Shown one piece after another: positions 28,502 through 38,551 of a stretch of 64,000 nucleotides of DNA (position 1 is the first letter of the stretch; the number at the start of each line of letters is the position of its first letter). The notes under the pieces are model-generated. The model was given only the letters and a program-made list of their open reading frames with translations. It was not told the origin of the DNA and searched no databases. The stretch is from Cytobacillus gottheilii. GTDB taxonomy: Bacteria > Bacillota > Bacilli > Bacillales > Cytobacillaceae. The stretch spans positions 2,392,232 to 2,456,231 of the forward strand of contig NZ_LT800494.1 in NCBI RefSeq assembly GCF_900166665.1, written 5' to 3'. Both the position numbers and the translations under genes were made by a program.

Positions 28502-30805
28502 TTAATTCCCTCTTTCAAAGCTCTGCAGCGCGTTTTCGAAATCTGATTTTGATAAATATGGAGATATGTCCATTAATTCATCTTGTTCATTAATAAGTCT
28601 TAAGGCTTGGGCTTGAATGGCCTCATCTGCCAGATTAGATGCAAATCTTCCGTTGCCGCTCATATCCATACCAGGCAGTGACTGTGACAAGAACTGCTGT
28701 GCATCTTCTGTTAGCTGGTATTCATATTTCTGTATATAAAAACGAAGGATATTAATTAGTTGTTCAGGAGTATAATCCTGAAAATGATAAAATTTCTTAA
28801 AACGGGACATAAGGCCAGGATTGCTGTTTAATAGGTTGTCCATTTCTTTCGGATAACCTGCTAAAATCACGACTAAATTTTCATTGTGCTTGGTCATTTC
28901 ATCGACAAGCGTGTCAATCACTTCTTTGCCGAAATCCCCAGATGTTCCAGATAACAGCGAGTAGGCTTCATCAATAAAAAGGACGCCCCCCAGAGCTTGT
29001 CTAATTAACTTCTTTGTTTTAATAGCCGTTTGTCCCACATAGCCGGCAACAAAATCAGCTCTGCTGGCAACGATAAGATGACCTCTCTTTAGGATGCCGC
29101 ATTCTTTAAGAAGTTCAGAATATAGCTTCGCCACGGTTGTTTTCCCGGTTCCAGGATTTCCTGTAAAGACGGAATGAAGCTGAATCGGCAAAGATGGCAT
29201 GCCATTTTCCCGGCGTTTTTGCTGCATTTTTACATAAGAAATCAGTTTTGTGACTTCATCTTTTACCTGCTCAAGTCCGATGAGCTGCTGTAATTGTGAG
29301 AGCGGTTTTTCGCGTTTGCTGCTTTCATCTACTTGAAAATCTTCTTTTTCCAGCAATGAAAACGATAGCACATGATTTTGGTTCTCGTCCTGTGCTCCTT
29401 TTTTAAAAATGGCATCAAGAACAATATTATAGACCGTTCTGGCGTTTCCAAATGTGTCATCGACGCGTTCATTATCAATTCTTTTCAGCAGTTCAGCTTT
29501 TGCTTGTTCAGTCAGTATATAATCATTTTCTGCGGCCATTTTCTCGGCGATTTGAAGTAATTCTTCATTTGAATAATCGGGCAAAGGAATATGGTTGGAC
29601 TGCGGAAAGCGGCTGCGCAGTCCTGGATTTGAATCAATAAATTGCCTCATTTCCTCCGGATAGCCTGCCAAAATAACGGCAAATCGGCCTCCATATTCAG
29701 ATCCTGTCATTAAAGAAACTAACGTATCAATGGCTGTTTGTCCGTAATCATTGCCTGTTTGCCCCTCGCGTTTCAGGCTATAGGCTTCATCAATAAACAG
29801 TACTCCGCCTAACGCTTTTTCTACCATTGCCCTTACATTTTCCTCTGTCTGACCAACATAGGAACCAACGAGTGATGTCCGGTCGGCTTCTACAACTTCT
29901 TTTCGCGGCAATACGCCAAGATCATAATAAATTCTGGCAAGCAAACGAGCTAGCGTTGTTTTCCCAGTTCCCGGATTTCCCGTCAATACCATATTTAAAC
30001 TAAGCTCATCCTTTGTTTGAAGTCCGAGTTTTTTTCGTTCGTTTTGGTATTTTAAGAAACGGTAATAATCATTAATCCGCTTCTTAACAGATTCCATGCC
30101 AATCATGTTGTGAAGCTCATCAAGCGGTACTTTTTCAGGAACAGGAGCTTTATAAGAGCTAAAAAGCTGGCTCCAGTCGCGCTTTAGCTTCTCTAATCTC
30201 TCTAAGTGTACTTTCATATCTGCATAATAGGTTGCAGTGTGAAACACACCTGAAATCGACTGCTCATATTCTTCAGAAGCTTTCAGCAGTCCGGCGGTCT
30301 CAATCAGTGTTTCCTCTAAAATGGAAATAAGCTGCTCATAAATTCCAGGCTGATTAGTTTCTTGGAATTTGTCTGCCGCTAATTTATTTTTTTGCATCTG
30401 TTCCATTTCTTCTTCAGCGGCATGCAAAAAACTGCGCGATATTTCAATAAATTGCTCTGCTGTTTTCTTTTTGGCAGCACGATTATCCGTTTCTCTTAAC
30501 GGCGGATATTTTAAAAGGTTTAGAAAATCTTTTTTGCTTTCCCATTCATACTGAGCTAAATATTGAGCTGCCTTACTATTTGTGCTATCGAGGCTCAGCG
30601 CTTTATGCATCCATGCATGCACCAATGTGCTTTGTTTGTCTTTATGTGCTCTTGATAAAGCAGCCATGGTTAAAAGAATAGAAATTTGTTTTGCATCCTG
30701 GTATTCATCGAGAAGCGAAATTTCCCGTAAGAGAGCTAATTCGTCTTGTATAAACCCTTTATCCTGCAACTCCTCATCCCATAATTGCCATTGTTTATTT
30801 TCCAT
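28502..30805 (-). CDS. Tandem AAA+ ATPase, SpoVK/CbxX type
   Basis: A 767-residue protein with an N-terminal helical region (residues 1-225, several predicted coiled or TPR-like helices) and two CbxX/CfqX-class AAA+ modules. Walker A motifs are GNPGTGKTT at 276-284 and 549-557; Walker B is VLFIDEAYSL at about 335 and again near 610; sensor and arginine-finger segments such as NPGLRSRF and NPGLMSRF follow each. SpoVK of Bacillus has one module; a double-module form with a helical N-terminus is found in other Bacillaceae. The role is likely protein remodelling, possibly in sporulation. The ribosome site is weak (AGAAGTGAT). Confidence 0.82.
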   Translation of the reverse strand: MENKQWQLWDEELQDKGFIQDELALLREISLLDEYQDAKQISILLTMAALSRAHKDKQSTLVHAWMHKALSLDSTNSKAAQYLAQYEWESKKDFLNLLKYPPLRETDNRAAKKKTAEQFIEISRSFLHAAEEEMEQMQKNKLAADKFQETNQPGIYEQLISILEETLIETAGLLKASEEYEQSISGVFHTATYYADMKVHLERLEKLKRDWSQLFSSYKAPVPEKVPLDELHNMIGMESVKKRINDYYRFLKYQNERKKLGLQTKDELSLNMVLTGNPGTGKTTLARLLARIYYDLGVLPRKEVVEADRTSLVGSYVGQTEENVRAMVEKALGGVLFIDEAYSLKREGQTGNDYGQTAIDTLVSLMTGSEYGGRFAVILAGYPEEMRQFIDSNPGLRSRFPQSNHIPLPDYSNEELLQIAEKMAAENDYILTEQAKAELLKRIDNERVDDTFGNARTVYNIVLDAIFKKGAQDENQNHVLSFSLLEKEDFQVDESSKREKPLSQLQQLIGLEQVKDEVTKLISYVKMQQKRRENGMPSLPIQLHSVFTGNPGTGKTTVAKLYSELLKECGILKRGHLIVASRADFVAGYVGQTAIKTKKLIRQALGGVLFIDEAYSLLSGTSGDFGKEVIDTLVDEMTKHNENLVVILAGYPKEMDNLLNSNPGLMSRFKKFYHFQDYTPEQLINILRFYIQKYEYQLTEDAQQFLSQSLPGMDMSGNGRFASNLADEAIQAQALRLINEQDELMDISPYLSKSDFENALQSFERGN

Positions 30806-30894
30806 ATATGATCACTTCTTTTTTTAGATTCCAATGTTCATCATATCATAATTGCTCTTATTTCGTTAAGAAAAGAGCATGATCTCATTTATGT

Positions 30895-30928
30895 AAAAAG
30901 GAAGCCTGATCGGTATGATCAGGCTTTT
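30895..30928. terminator. Bidirectional terminator after tlp
   Basis: AGCCTGATC and GATCAGGCT pair around GGTAT, with A5 on the left and TTTT on the right. Confidence 0.8.
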
Positions 30929-30936
30929 CCCCACCG

Positions 30937-31161
30937 TTACTTGTTATGTTTTGCTTCATCTTTTACTTCTGCACGGAATGCTTCGAGGCTATTGCGGCGG
31001 CGCTCATTTTTGGCAGCAATGTTTGCACGCTCGTCTTCGCTTGCAAACTCCATTGCATGTTCAGCTTCTTCCATGTTTTCAATCGTGTGAACAATCATGG
31101 ATTGAAGCTTTTCAACATTATCACTGCGATCATCTGGGTTCGATTTACGATTAAAGGCCAT
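30937..31161 (-). CDS. tlp: Small acid-soluble spore protein Tlp
   Basis: A 74-residue protein matching the Tlp family: FNRKSNPDDRSDNVEKLQ, TIENMEEAEHAMEFA and IAAKNERRRNSLEAFRAEVKDEA. Made in the forespore and present in dormant spores. AAGGAGG precedes the ATG. It lies downstream of sspN as in B. subtilis. Confidence 0.95.
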   Translation of the reverse strand: MAFNRKSNPDDRSDNVEKLQSMIVHTIENMEEAEHAMEFASEDERANIAAKNERRRNSLEAFRAEVKDEAKHNK

Positions 31162-31291
31162 TCGTATAACCTCCTTGAAATTAGAAGTACTTTCAATAGG
31201 TAGTCTGTGATGGATTAGCAGAAATTAATGAAGGAAATGAGTGGATGGAAAAAACAATGTTTTTTGACATTTATTTTTTGTTTACTAAAAA

Positions 31292-31327
31292 TAAAAAGCC
31301 AGCCACTTACGAATAGATGGCCGGCTT
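31292..31327 (-). terminator. Terminator of sspN
   Basis: AAGCCAGCCA and TGGCCGGCTT pair (one G-U) and on the minus strand are followed by TTTATTTTT, shortly after the sspN stop. Confidence 0.7.
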
Positions 31328-31338
31328 TGCAAAATTAT

Positions 31339-31485
31339 TTATTCACCTTTTGTCTGGATGACTTGAGGATGCTGACCCGATTGATCCTGCATCTGCTTCC
31401 CTTTGTTGCCTCCAGCTGAATGGCTTTGTGTACCAATATGGCTTGGTCTAAAACCTTGAGAATGCTTTTTTGGATTGCCCATCAT
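31339..31485 (-). CDS. sspN: Small acid-soluble spore protein N
   Basis: A 48-residue protein, [17 protein letters not shown]...[22 protein letters not shown], with the SspN pattern of N-terminal GN-K-S, a central PSHIGT, and a C-terminal QTKGE. AAGGAGGGGGG precedes two consecutive ATG codons (31485 and 31482); either could be used. It was missed by ORF-length cutoffs because it is short. Forespore-specific in Bacillus. Confidence 0.92.
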   Translation of the reverse strand: MMGNPKKHSQGFRPSHIGTQSHSAGGNKGKQMQDQSGQHPQVIQTKGE

Positions 31486-31545
31486 TTATCCCCCCTCCTT
31501 TACAGTATGGACATCAGAGAAGGAAGTATGTAAGGCAATTCCTGC

Positions 31546-31677
31546 TTATTCAGCTTTATTTAAACGTTTTTGTTCGAGTTTTGCTTCTATTTTTTCCATT
31601 GCGGCTTGATCTTTAAGTAATTGACGTTTGTTTTCAGAAACCAATTCTGAAAAAGAGCGCTTACGTGGTTTTCGCAT
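31546..31677 (-). CDS. FbpB-like small basic protein
   Basis: A 43-residue, strongly basic, helical protein: MRKPRKRSFSELVSENK then QLLKDQAAMEKIEAKLEQKRLNKAE. The arrangement R-K-x-SF-x-LV-ENK-x-LL-D matches the Fur-regulated basic protein B family, small proteins that help the FsrA RNA repress iron-using functions in B. subtilis. AAGGAAGGTG precedes the ATG. Its location beside sspN and citB is suggestive because aconitase is an FsrA target, but I see no clear Fur box upstream. The exact paralogue cannot be told. Confidence 0.7.
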   Translation of the reverse strand: MRKPRKRSFSELVSENKRQLLKDQAAMEKIEAKLEQKRLNKAE

Positions 31678-31689
31678 AAGGTTCACCTT

Positions 31690-32030
31690 CCTTTAAACAT
31701 ATTGTAACAGTTATTATGTCCTGAAACCGCTTTAATTATTACAACTTTTCGAAAATTTAAAAGAGAAACGAAATATTTACAAAAAAACATAATATTTAAC
31801 TTGCTTTTTAGCTAGTGTCTTTGCGCAGATTTTGATGTTGTTTCTTGAGGCTATTTTTAAAATGACTTTAAATAAGGGGAAGTGGATTTGCGTTCATGAT
31901 GCTCGCTTTGTGCGGGGTGGGCCCTAAGTCTCCTGGTTCCTTACGTTCCTGGGGGTTTCACCTATCCCACTTTTCTACCAGGAGTCTCACACCTTCTGCT
32001 CAAATTAACTTTTAAAAAACAGCAAAATTA
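31690..32030. other. Intergenic gap with a degraded GC-rich repeat remnant
   Basis: Around 31910-32000 a segment (CGGGGTGGGCCCTAAGTCTCCTG.. CCAGGAGTCTCACACC) looks like a decayed member of the Bacillus repeats that contain a GGAGTC core. Nothing coding is seen. Confidence 0.4.
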
Positions 32031-32037
32031 CAATCTT

Positions 32038-32475
32038 AAAAATAGACGGAAGAAATCCGGTTAAATCGTTAAAACTCTTAAAAAGGGCCTAAATAGAGGG
32101 AGATATTCCGACTATTTAACCGAAAAACGTAGAAATGGACTAATTTATTCGATTTAACCGGAAAATCTCCGCTTATTTCTCTCTAAGATAGCTTGATTTT
32201 GTAAATAAGGGGAATTTCTCCGCTTATTTTGACTGGATCATAGGAGCTTAAAGGTCTTTGTCTTATTCATGCATGAGCTCTAAAAAATAGACGGAAGAAA
32301 TCCGGTTAAATCGTTAAAACTCTTAAAAAGGGCCTAAATAGAGGGAGATATTCCGACTATTTAACCGAAAAACGTAGAAATGGACTAATTTATTCGATTT
32401 AGCCGGAAAATCTCCGCTTATTTCGCCCAAATATAGCTCAATTTTGTAAATAAGCGGAATTTCTCCGCTTATTTT
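32038..32475. repeat. Direct duplication of a 193-bp structured repeat
   Basis: Two copies, 32038-32230 and 32283-32475, are near identical: the first 130 or so bases match throughout before scattered differences begin. Each ends in TCCGCTTATTT...AAATAAG(C/G)GGA plus a further TCCGCTTATTT, inverted arms that can fold. The unit contains ATAGACGGAAGAAATCC and CCGACTATTTAACCG. No coding frame spans it. Confidence 0.85.
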
Positions 32476-32579
32476 TCACCGCATCCTATAATTGCAGGGG
32501 AACAAGTAGAAATGCACCTTTCGTTAAAAAGGGGAAACAACCGTTTTGGTGTTTCCCTTCGTAGTACCCGCATATTACC

Positions 32580-33089
32580 TTACAGGTCTCTGGTATATTC
32601 CCGCATGATTTCAATCGGCATGGCACTTAAGTATTTATGGCGTACAATCCCTTTTTTATCGATGAAAAAGGTTGTTGGGATGGTGAGTATCTGGTAATCA
32701 TTGTTGACCTGGTCTTTTTCGTCAAGAAGAATGGGAAACGAAACGCCCATTTTATCAACGTACGATTGAACATCATAGCGAGTGTCGATGTTAACAGCTA
32801 GGATGACGACATCATCTCCTACTTCGCCATGAAACTTTTCCATTGCAGGCATTTCTGCTTTACATGGCGGACACCATGTTGCCCAAAAGTTGAGCATGAC
32901 CTTTTTTCCTTTATAATCTGATAGCTTTACCATATTTCCATTTAAATCTTTTAGAGAAAAATCTGGTGCAGCTGTGCCAATTTTGAGGCCAGGCAGCCGA
33001 TCTTCTGGAGGAGCTTCATTTTGTGCAAAGGCTTGACCGGATATGATAATGAAGAAACCAAAAAGCAATAATAGTGTTTTTTTCAGCAT
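32580..33089 (-). CDS. yneN: Thiol-disulfide oxidoreductase YneN (TlpA/ResA-like)
   Basis: A 169-residue exported thioredoxin-like protein. Residues 1-22 form a signal or anchor (LLLLFGFFIIISGQAFA). The TlpA-type fold follows, IGTAAPDFSLKDLNG, active site NFWATWCPPCKAEMP at about 70-83, and cis-Pro segment ILTIPTTFFIDKKG. It works outside the membrane as a reductant of protein disulfides. Neighbour of citB as in B. subtilis. Confidence 0.9.
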   Translation of the reverse strand: MLKKTLLLLFGFFIIISGQAFAQNEAPPEDRLPGLKIGTAAPDFSLKDLNGNMVKLSDYKGKKVMLNFWATWCPPCKAEMPAMEKFHGEVGDDVVILAVNIDTRYDVQSYVDKMGVSFPILLDEKDQVNNDYQILTIPTTFFIDKKGIVRHKYLSAMPIEIMREYTRDL

Positions 33090-33154
33090 GTTGATGTCCC
33101 TTCTTTCTAGAATTTATTTGTGCTTTGCACCTATTCTTTCCAAAAAAAAGAGAA

Positions 33155-33183
33155 AAACACCATGTGATTTTTCACATGGTGTT
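33155..33183 (-). terminator. Terminator of citB
   Basis: AAACACCATGTGA and TCACATGGTGTTT form a perfect 13-bp stem around TTTT; on the minus strand TTTTTCTC follows. Confidence 0.85.
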
Positions 33184-33196
33184 TAGCATAATCCTA

Positions 33197-35905
33197 TTAG
33201 TTTGCAAGCTTTTCACGAAGAACCATTTGCAGGATTCCACCGTGACGGTAATAGTCAATTTCAACTTCTGAATCAAAGCGAACAAGTGCTTCAAATGTTA
33301 ATTTGTTGCCATCTTCGTCCGTTGCAGTGACTTGAACGAAATCACGAGGACGAACGCTTTCGTCGATTTGAACTGAAATCTCCTCTTTACCTGTTAATCC
33401 AAGTGATTCAGCGCTATCTCCAGCTTTGAATTGAAGCGGAAGTACACCCATCAGCACTAGGTTAGAACGGTGGATACGCTCGTAGCTTTCAGCAATTACC
33501 GTCTTGATGCCAAGAAGGTTTGTACCTTTTGCTGCCCAGTCACGGGAAGATCCCATTCCGTAATCTTTACCAGCTAAAACAACAAGGCCCGTTCCATCTT
33601 CTTTGTATTTCATACAAGCATCATAAATTGAAGTTACTTCACCAGTTGGCCAGTAAGTAGTGAATCCGCCTTCTGTGCCTGGTGCAATTTGGTTGCGGAT
33701 ACGGATATTTGCAAACGTACCGCGCATCATGACTTCATGGTTTCCACGACGAGAACCATAAGAGTTAAAGTCACGAGGTTCAACACCATTTTCACGCAAA
33801 TATTTGCCGGCTGGTGTATCTTTGCCGATTGCCCCTGCCGGTGAAATGTGGTCAGTTGTCACTGAGTCGCCAAATTTACCAACAACGCGTAAACCTGCTA
33901 ATGGTTTTACTTCATCCGCATTAGGTGTTAATCCTTCAAAGAATGGAGGATTTTGGATATAAGTTGATGTTTCATCAAAGCTGTATAATGGCTCATTGCT
34001 CGTTTTAATTTCGTTCCAACGAGCATTATCGTCAAATACATGCTCATATTCTTTGCGGAACAATTCAGGTGTAACGGTACGCTTAACAACTTCATTAATT
34101 TCTTCAGTTGTTGGCCAAATATCTTTGAAGAAGATATCTTTTCCGTCTTTGCCTTTTCCTAAAGAATCGTTTTGAAGATCGATATCCACAGAACCAGCAA
34201 GTGCATAAGCAACAACTAATGGCGGTGAAGCTAAGTAGTTTGCTTTGACAAGCGGGTGAATACGTCCTTCAAAGTTACGGTTTCCAGATAATACGGAAGT
34301 AACAAGCATATCATTATCCGCAATTGATTTCTCAATTTCTTCACGTAAAGGACCAGAGTTACCGATACATGTTGTACAGCCATATCCTACAAGGTTAAAG
34401 CCAAGCTGCTCTAAATATGGAAGCAAGCCTGAATCATGAAGATATCCTGTAACAACCTTTGAACCAGGTGCTAATGATGTTTTTACGTATTTTGGTACTT
34501 CTAATCCAAGTTCAACTGCTTTTTTCGCAACTAAACCTGCGCCAACTAGTACGTAAGGGTTTGATGTATTTGTACAGCTTGTAATCGCTGCGATTGCCAC
34601 TGCACCTGTTTTCATTACAGTTGAATCACCGTTATTAAATTCAACAGTTACTTCTTTATTAATTTCTTTTTTATCTAAACCAAAGCCTTGGTTCCCTTGT
34701 GGAGCTGTGATTGCTTTGTTGAATTCTTCTTTCATAACTGAAAGCGGAATTAAATCCTGCGGACGCTTAGGACCAGACAGGTTTGCTTCGATTGCAGTTA
34801 AATCAATTTCTACGACATCTGTATAAACAGGCTCTAATGCTGGGTCGAAGAATAAACCGTTTTCTTTGCAGTACTTTTCAACGATTTTAATTTGATCTTC
34901 TGAACGGCCTGTTAAACGCATATAATCGAGTGATTCTGCATCGATTGGGAAGAATCCGCAAGTTGCGCCATATTCAGGTGCCATATTGGCGATTGTTGCA
35001 CGGTCTGCAAGCGGCAGTGCCGGAACTCCAGGTCCAAAGAACTCTACAAACTTGCCGACAACGCCAAAGCTGCGCAGCACTTGTGTTACTTTTAAAGCAA
35101 GGTCAGTTGCTGTTGCGCCATTTGGAAGTTCGCCTGTTAATTTCACACCAACTACTTCAGGTACAGGGAAGTATGAAGGCTGTCCAAGCATACCTGCTTC
35201 TGCTTCGATTCCGCCAACACCCCAGCCTAATACACCAATTCCATTGATCATTGTTGTATGTGAGTCAGTACCAACTAATGTATCCGGGAATGTTTCAAAA
35301 TCGCCTTCTGTTGTTTCAAGTGCATGAACAACATTCGCTAAAAATTCCAAGTTTACTTGGTGAACAATTCCAGTTGCAGGCGGTACTGCACGGTAGTTAT
35401 CGAATGCTTTTTGTGCCCAGCTTAAGAACTGGTAACGCTCTGCATTTCGTTCAAATTCAAGCACCATGTTTGCTTCAAGTGAATCTGGTGTGCCGTATTT
35501 ATCAACTTGAACAGAGTGGTCAATAACAAGATCAACCGGCTTTTCAGGATTGATTTTGTCCGGATCTCCACCCATATCTGCCATCGCTTTTCTCAATGAA
35601 GCTAAATCAACAACAGCTGGAACACCTGTGAAATCCTGCAGAATAACACGAGATGGCTTGAATGGCACATCTACTTCACGTACTTCTGCAGTTCCCCATT
35701 TTGCTAAGTTTTCAACATGCTCTTTTGTAATTACACGTCCGTCATATTGGCGAAGCACAGACTCTAATAAAACCTTAACAGAATAAGGCAATTTTGATAC
35801 CTTGCCTATGCCAGCCTCTTCAAGTGCGCCCAAATGATAATAATGGTAACGCTTCCCGTCAATGTCAAAAGATTTGCGGGCTTTAAAAACATCGTTCTTA
35901 GCCAT
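33197..35905 (-). CDS. citB: Aconitate hydratase
   Basis: Iron-sulfur aconitase of the citric acid cycle and, in Bacillus, also an iron-responsive RNA-binding protein. 902 residues, typical of AcnA/CitB. Cluster cysteines are visible in [10 protein letters not shown] and [14 protein letters not shown]. Other landmarks are [25 protein letters not shown], the swivel-domain [13 protein letters not shown] and [23 protein letters not shown] precedes the ATG. Upstream bases 35906-36255 hold AT-rich promoter sequence with ATAAGT...ACTTAT-like symmetry around 36030-36070, but I cannot identify a CcpC site with confidence. Confidence 0.98.
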   Translation of the reverse strand: MAKNDVFKARKSFDIDGKRYHYYHLGALEEAGIGKVSKLPYSVKVLLESVLRQYDGRVITKEHVENLAKWGTAEVREVDVPFKPSRVILQDFTGVPAVVDLASLRKAMADMGGDPDKINPEKPVDLVIDHSVQVDKYGTPDSLEANMVLEFERNAERYQFLSWAQKAFDNYRAVPPATGIVHQVNLEFLANVVHALETTEGDFETFPDTLVGTDSHTTMINGIGVLGWGVGGIEAEAGMLGQPSYFPVPEVVGVKLTGELPNGATATDLALKVTQVLRSFGVVGKFVEFFGPGVPALPLADRATIANMAPEYGATCGFFPIDAESLDYMRLTGRSEDQIKIVEKYCKENGLFFDPALEPVYTDVVEIDLTAIEANLSGPKRPQDLIPLSVMKEEFNKAITAPQGNQGFGLDKKEINKEVTVEFNNGDSTVMKTGAVAIAAITSCTNTSNPYVLVGAGLVAKKAVELGLEVPKYVKTSLAPGSKVVTGYLHDSGLLPYLEQLGFNLVGYGCTTCIGNSGPLREEIEKSIADNDMLVTSVLSGNRNFEGRIHPLVKANYLASPPLVVAYALAGSVDIDLQNDSLGKGKDGKDIFFKDIWPTTEEINEVVKRTVTPELFRKEYEHVFDDNARWNEIKTSNEPLYSFDETSTYIQNPPFFEGLTPNADEVKPLAGLRVVGKFGDSVTTDHISPAGAIGKDTPAGKYLRENGVEPRDFNSYGSRRGNHEVMMRGTFANIRIRNQIAPGTEGGFTTYWPTGEVTSIYDACMKYKEDGTGLVVLAGKDYGMGSSRDWAAKGTNLLGIKTVIAESYERIHRSNLVLMGVLPLQFKAGDSAESLGLTGKEEISVQIDESVRPRDFVQVTATDEDGNKLTFEALVRFDSEVEIDYYRHGGILQMVLREKLAN

Positions 35906-36255
35906 ACGATTTCCCCCTCAATTCGAACTCGTATTCATCATATAACAATCATTAGGTAATTGTCGAAAAGTTTGAATTTTTACCCATCCCTACTTTTCTC
36001 ACAATTCTTATATTAATACAACCTTATATATAAGTAAATAACAAGAAAGTTATTGTTTTTGATAAGTTTTACTTATGTTAAAAAGGATTATCAATTCAGA
36101 ATTCAATTCAAATCGCTAATTGATAGTCTTTTTCAATTAGAGGTTAAGAATTGATTTTCGATCGTTATTATTTTGACATATCAATTTTAGCTGGTGTTAT
36201 TTTCACAACATAAAACGACAAAAATGACAAATAATGAACTTGGAGGTGATGAAGA

Positions 36256-36405
36256 GTGGCGAAAAGAAAATCGAATCATCTGATCCCGGGAATGAATGCT
36301 GCGAAAGGTCAAGGCATGGGAGCTGGCTATAACGAAGAATTTGCCAATGAACCATTGACAGAAAAGCAGAAGCAGAACAACAAGAAGCGAAAGAAAAATC
36401 AATAA
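36256..36405 (+). CDS. sspO: Small acid-soluble spore protein O
   Basis: A 49-residue basic protein starting with GTG (GGAGGTG lies 7 bases upstream): [27 protein letters not shown] and a C-terminal [14 protein letters not shown], all matching SspO. Divergent from citB as in B. subtilis. It is separated from sspP by a minus-strand gene, unlike the B. subtilis sspOP operon. Confidence 0.92.
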   Translation: MAKRKSNHLIPGMNAAKGQGMGAGYNEEFANEPLTEKQKQNNKKRKKNQ

Positions 36406-36414
36406 CACCAGAAC

Positions 36415-36450
36415 AAAAAGGACACTTCACTGGCTGTCCTTTTTGTTTTT
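36415..36450. terminator. Terminator of sspO
   Basis: AAAAAGGACA and TGTCCTTTTT pair around CTTCACTGGC; TTTTGTTTTT continues. Confidence 0.85.
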
Positions 36451-36502
36451 TAGCGGCAGTAAAAAAGAGACAGCCCCATTTCTCGCCGTCTCTTCCCTGT
36501 TA

Positions 36503-36763
36503 TTATTCAAATTCATTTACTTCAGATACCATGGATGTTAAATCCTGCTGAAATCTTTCCAGCTGCTCGCGCTGTCCTTCTGAAGCAACTTCAAGTGCAT
36601 TTTGAATTTGTTCGTATGCTTCATTTACTTCCTGTTTGAGATGCTTGAGCTGGTGTCCATATGCAGATGAATCGCGTACGATTTCATAATATAGCTCTTG
36701 AGCGTCCTCCAGCCCTTGCTGTGCAGCCTGGAACGCTTGCTGTTTATCTTTATGATACGGCAT
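36503..36763 (-). CDS. Small helical protein, 86 aa (possibly YtzC/DUF2524-like)
   Basis: An acidic, all-helical protein rich in Gln and Glu, with a coiled-coil-like pattern (QAAQQGLEDAQELYYEIVRDS, VNEAYEQIQNALEVASEGQREQLERFQQDLTSMV). The spacing resembles the small DUF2524 proteins of Bacillus, but I am not certain. AAGGGGGG precedes the ATG. It splits sspO from sspP. Function unknown; the spore-gene context hints at sporulation. Confidence 0.6.
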   Translation of the reverse strand: MPYHKDKQQAFQAAQQGLEDAQELYYEIVRDSSAYGHQLKHLKQEVNEAYEQIQNALEVASEGQREQLERFQQDLTSMVSEVNEFE

Positions 36764-36871
36764 GTTTTTCCCCCCTTATTTGATTTGTAACTTTAAATTG
36801 CGCAGTCCTCCTCAAAAATATTCCGCATAATTTTTTTGCTGTTTTCCATCCTATAAGTAGGAGGGATGAAT

Positions 36872-37015
36872 ATGAATAAGAATGACGGCAAGGATATGAG
36901 AAAAAATGCGCCAAAAGGCGATCAGCCTGGACAGCCTGAACCTTTAAGAGGTTCTAAAAAAGTGAAGAACCGCAATCACTCAAGACAAAAACATAATTCC
37001 CATCATGATATGTAA
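36872..37015 (+). CDS. sspP: Small acid-soluble spore protein P
   Basis: A 47-residue protein: [23 protein letters not shown] then [23 protein letters not shown], matching SspP closely. Two ATG codons are in frame; GTAGGAGGG ends directly at the first (36866) and 6 bases before the second (36872), so 36872 is preferred. Confidence 0.92.
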   Translation: MNKNDGKDMRKNAPKGDQPGQPEPLRGSKKVKNRNHSRQKHNSHHDM

Positions 37016-37025
37016 ACTCTATAAA

Positions 37026-37056
37026 AAAAGCGATGCCCTTTAAGGCATCGCTTTTC
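37026..37056. terminator. Bidirectional terminator between sspP and selA
   Basis: AGCGATGCC and GGCATCGCT pair around CTTTAA, with A7 on the left and TTTT on the right; the two genes converge on it. Confidence 0.9.
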
Positions 37057-37060
37057 CATA

Positions 37061-38464
37061 TTACTGAAGTGCTTGCAGCGCTTCAAGAATCGTCTGTTCT
37101 TCTTCACGGGTAACCGTTCGAAGATCCAAATGAAGTTCTTCATGCTTAATTCGAGCCACAATGGCTGTTTTTTCGGTTCGAAGAGATTTTGCCAGCTGCT
37201 CAGCAGATTTGCTTTGATGGCGAATGGCAATCGTATAGGATGGCAATTCAACATCCGGCATCGTTCCCCCGCCAACAAATGCAATGCTCTCAGAGATTTC
37301 GGCAGTATATGCAGTTGTTAAACGTGCAAGCTTTTCGGCAAAATGAAGGGCACGATCATGCTGAACATGAAGCGGAACAAGCATATCTTTTATAACAGGG
37401 ATTTTTTTTATTTCTTCGCTTCCTTTTACATAGTGCATTAATGTGCCTTCAAGTGCGGCTAGTGTCATTTTATCTACTCGCAGCACACGGGCAAGCTGGT
37501 GTTTTTTCAGCTTTTGAATGAGTTCTTTTTTCCCGGCAATAATCCCAGCCTGAGGACCGCCTAAAAGCTTGTCTCCGCTAAATGAGACAAGGTGAACACC
37601 TTCTGCTAACACTTCCTTAACAGTTGGCTCGTCTCCGATTCCTTTGCTGCGGAAGTCATATAGTGCACCACTTCCTAAGTCTTCATAAAAGAGAACATTA
37701 TTTTGAGAGGCTAATTGAGCAAGCTCCCCCGTTTCAACTGTTTTCGTGAAGCCAATGACTCTAAAGTTACTTGTATGTACTTTCATGATCATCGCAGTTT
37801 CTGAATGGATAGCATTTTCATAATCAGCTATATGCGTTTTATTCGTTGTCCCTACTTCAACGAGTCTGGCACCGCTCTCTTCCATAATGGAGGATACTCG
37901 AAATGAACCGCCAATTTCAACTAGCTGCCCTCTGGAAACAATCACTTCCCTATTTTCGGCAAATGCTTTAAGAATGAAATAAACAGCGGCTGCATTATTA
38001 TTAACAACCATGGCGGCTTCAGCACCAGTTATATGTTTAATTAGCGTTTCGGCATGAATATGGCGTGAGCCTCGCTCACCTTTTAATAGATCGTATTCTA
38101 AATTTGAATAAGACTGAGCTGTTTCAATGACATGTTTTATGCTCTCCTCACTCATTCTTGCTCTTCCCAAATTTGTATGCAGAATGGTCCCTGTCGCATT
38201 GATGGCTTTTTTTAATGTATATTGAAAATCCTCTTGGAATGCTTTTTCTACAAGCTGAAAAATGTCTTGTACAAACATATCATCACCAGGTGCAGCACCC
38301 TCCCACTCATCCTGAAGCAAGCACTGGCGGATTTCAGATATAACGGATTTCAGTTGAGTTGATGCATATACTGTATCAACACTATATTTTTCAGTAATCT
38401 CACTAAAGCGGTCATTTTTTAATAATTCATGTATAGGCGGAATTTTCTTTAGAACCTCTTTCAC
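37061..38464 (-). CDS. selA: L-seryl-tRNA(Sec) selenium transferase
   Basis: PLP enzyme converting Ser-tRNA(Sec) to selenocysteyl-tRNA(Sec) with selenophosphate as donor. 467 residues, family length. Features: INATGTILHTNLGRARMSEE, VVNNNAAAVYFILKAFA, REVIVSRGQLVEIGGSFRV, LVEVGTTNKTH and the PLP-lysine segment VSFSGDKLLGGPQAG. The start is put at the GTG at 38464, 8 bases after GGAGGG; the frame runs 13 codons further without a better site. selB usually sits beside selA but does not here: its neighbours are sspP and a CotM-like gene. Three TGA-containing genes in this window are its expected clients. Confidence 0.97.
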   Translation of the reverse strand: MKEVLKKIPPIHELLKNDRFSEITEKYSVDTVYASTQLKSVISEIRQCLLQDEWEGAAPGDDMFVQDIFQLVEKAFQEDFQYTLKKAINATGTILHTNLGRARMSEESIKHVIETAQSYSNLEYDLLKGERGSRHIHAETLIKHITGAEAAMVVNNNAAAVYFILKAFAENREVIVSRGQLVEIGGSFRVSSIMEESGARLVEVGTTNKTHIADYENAIHSETAMIMKVHTSNFRVIGFTKTVETGELAQLASQNNVLFYEDLGSGALYDFRSKGIGDEPTVKEVLAEGVHLVSFSGDKLLGGPQAGIIAGKKELIQKLKKHQLARVLRVDKMTLAALEGTLMHYVKGSEEIKKIPVIKDMLVPLHVQHDRALHFAEKLARLTTAYTAEISESIAFVGGGTMPDVELPSYTIAIRHQSKSAEQLAKSLRTEKTAIVARIKHEELHLDLRTVTREEEQTILEALQALQ

Positions 38465-38551
38465 TAGTGATTCCCTCCAATCTTGGCAACTACAGTATAT
38501 CATCTTTCACATATAGGCATGAGCTGAATATAGTATGGCTGAGGAGGTTTC

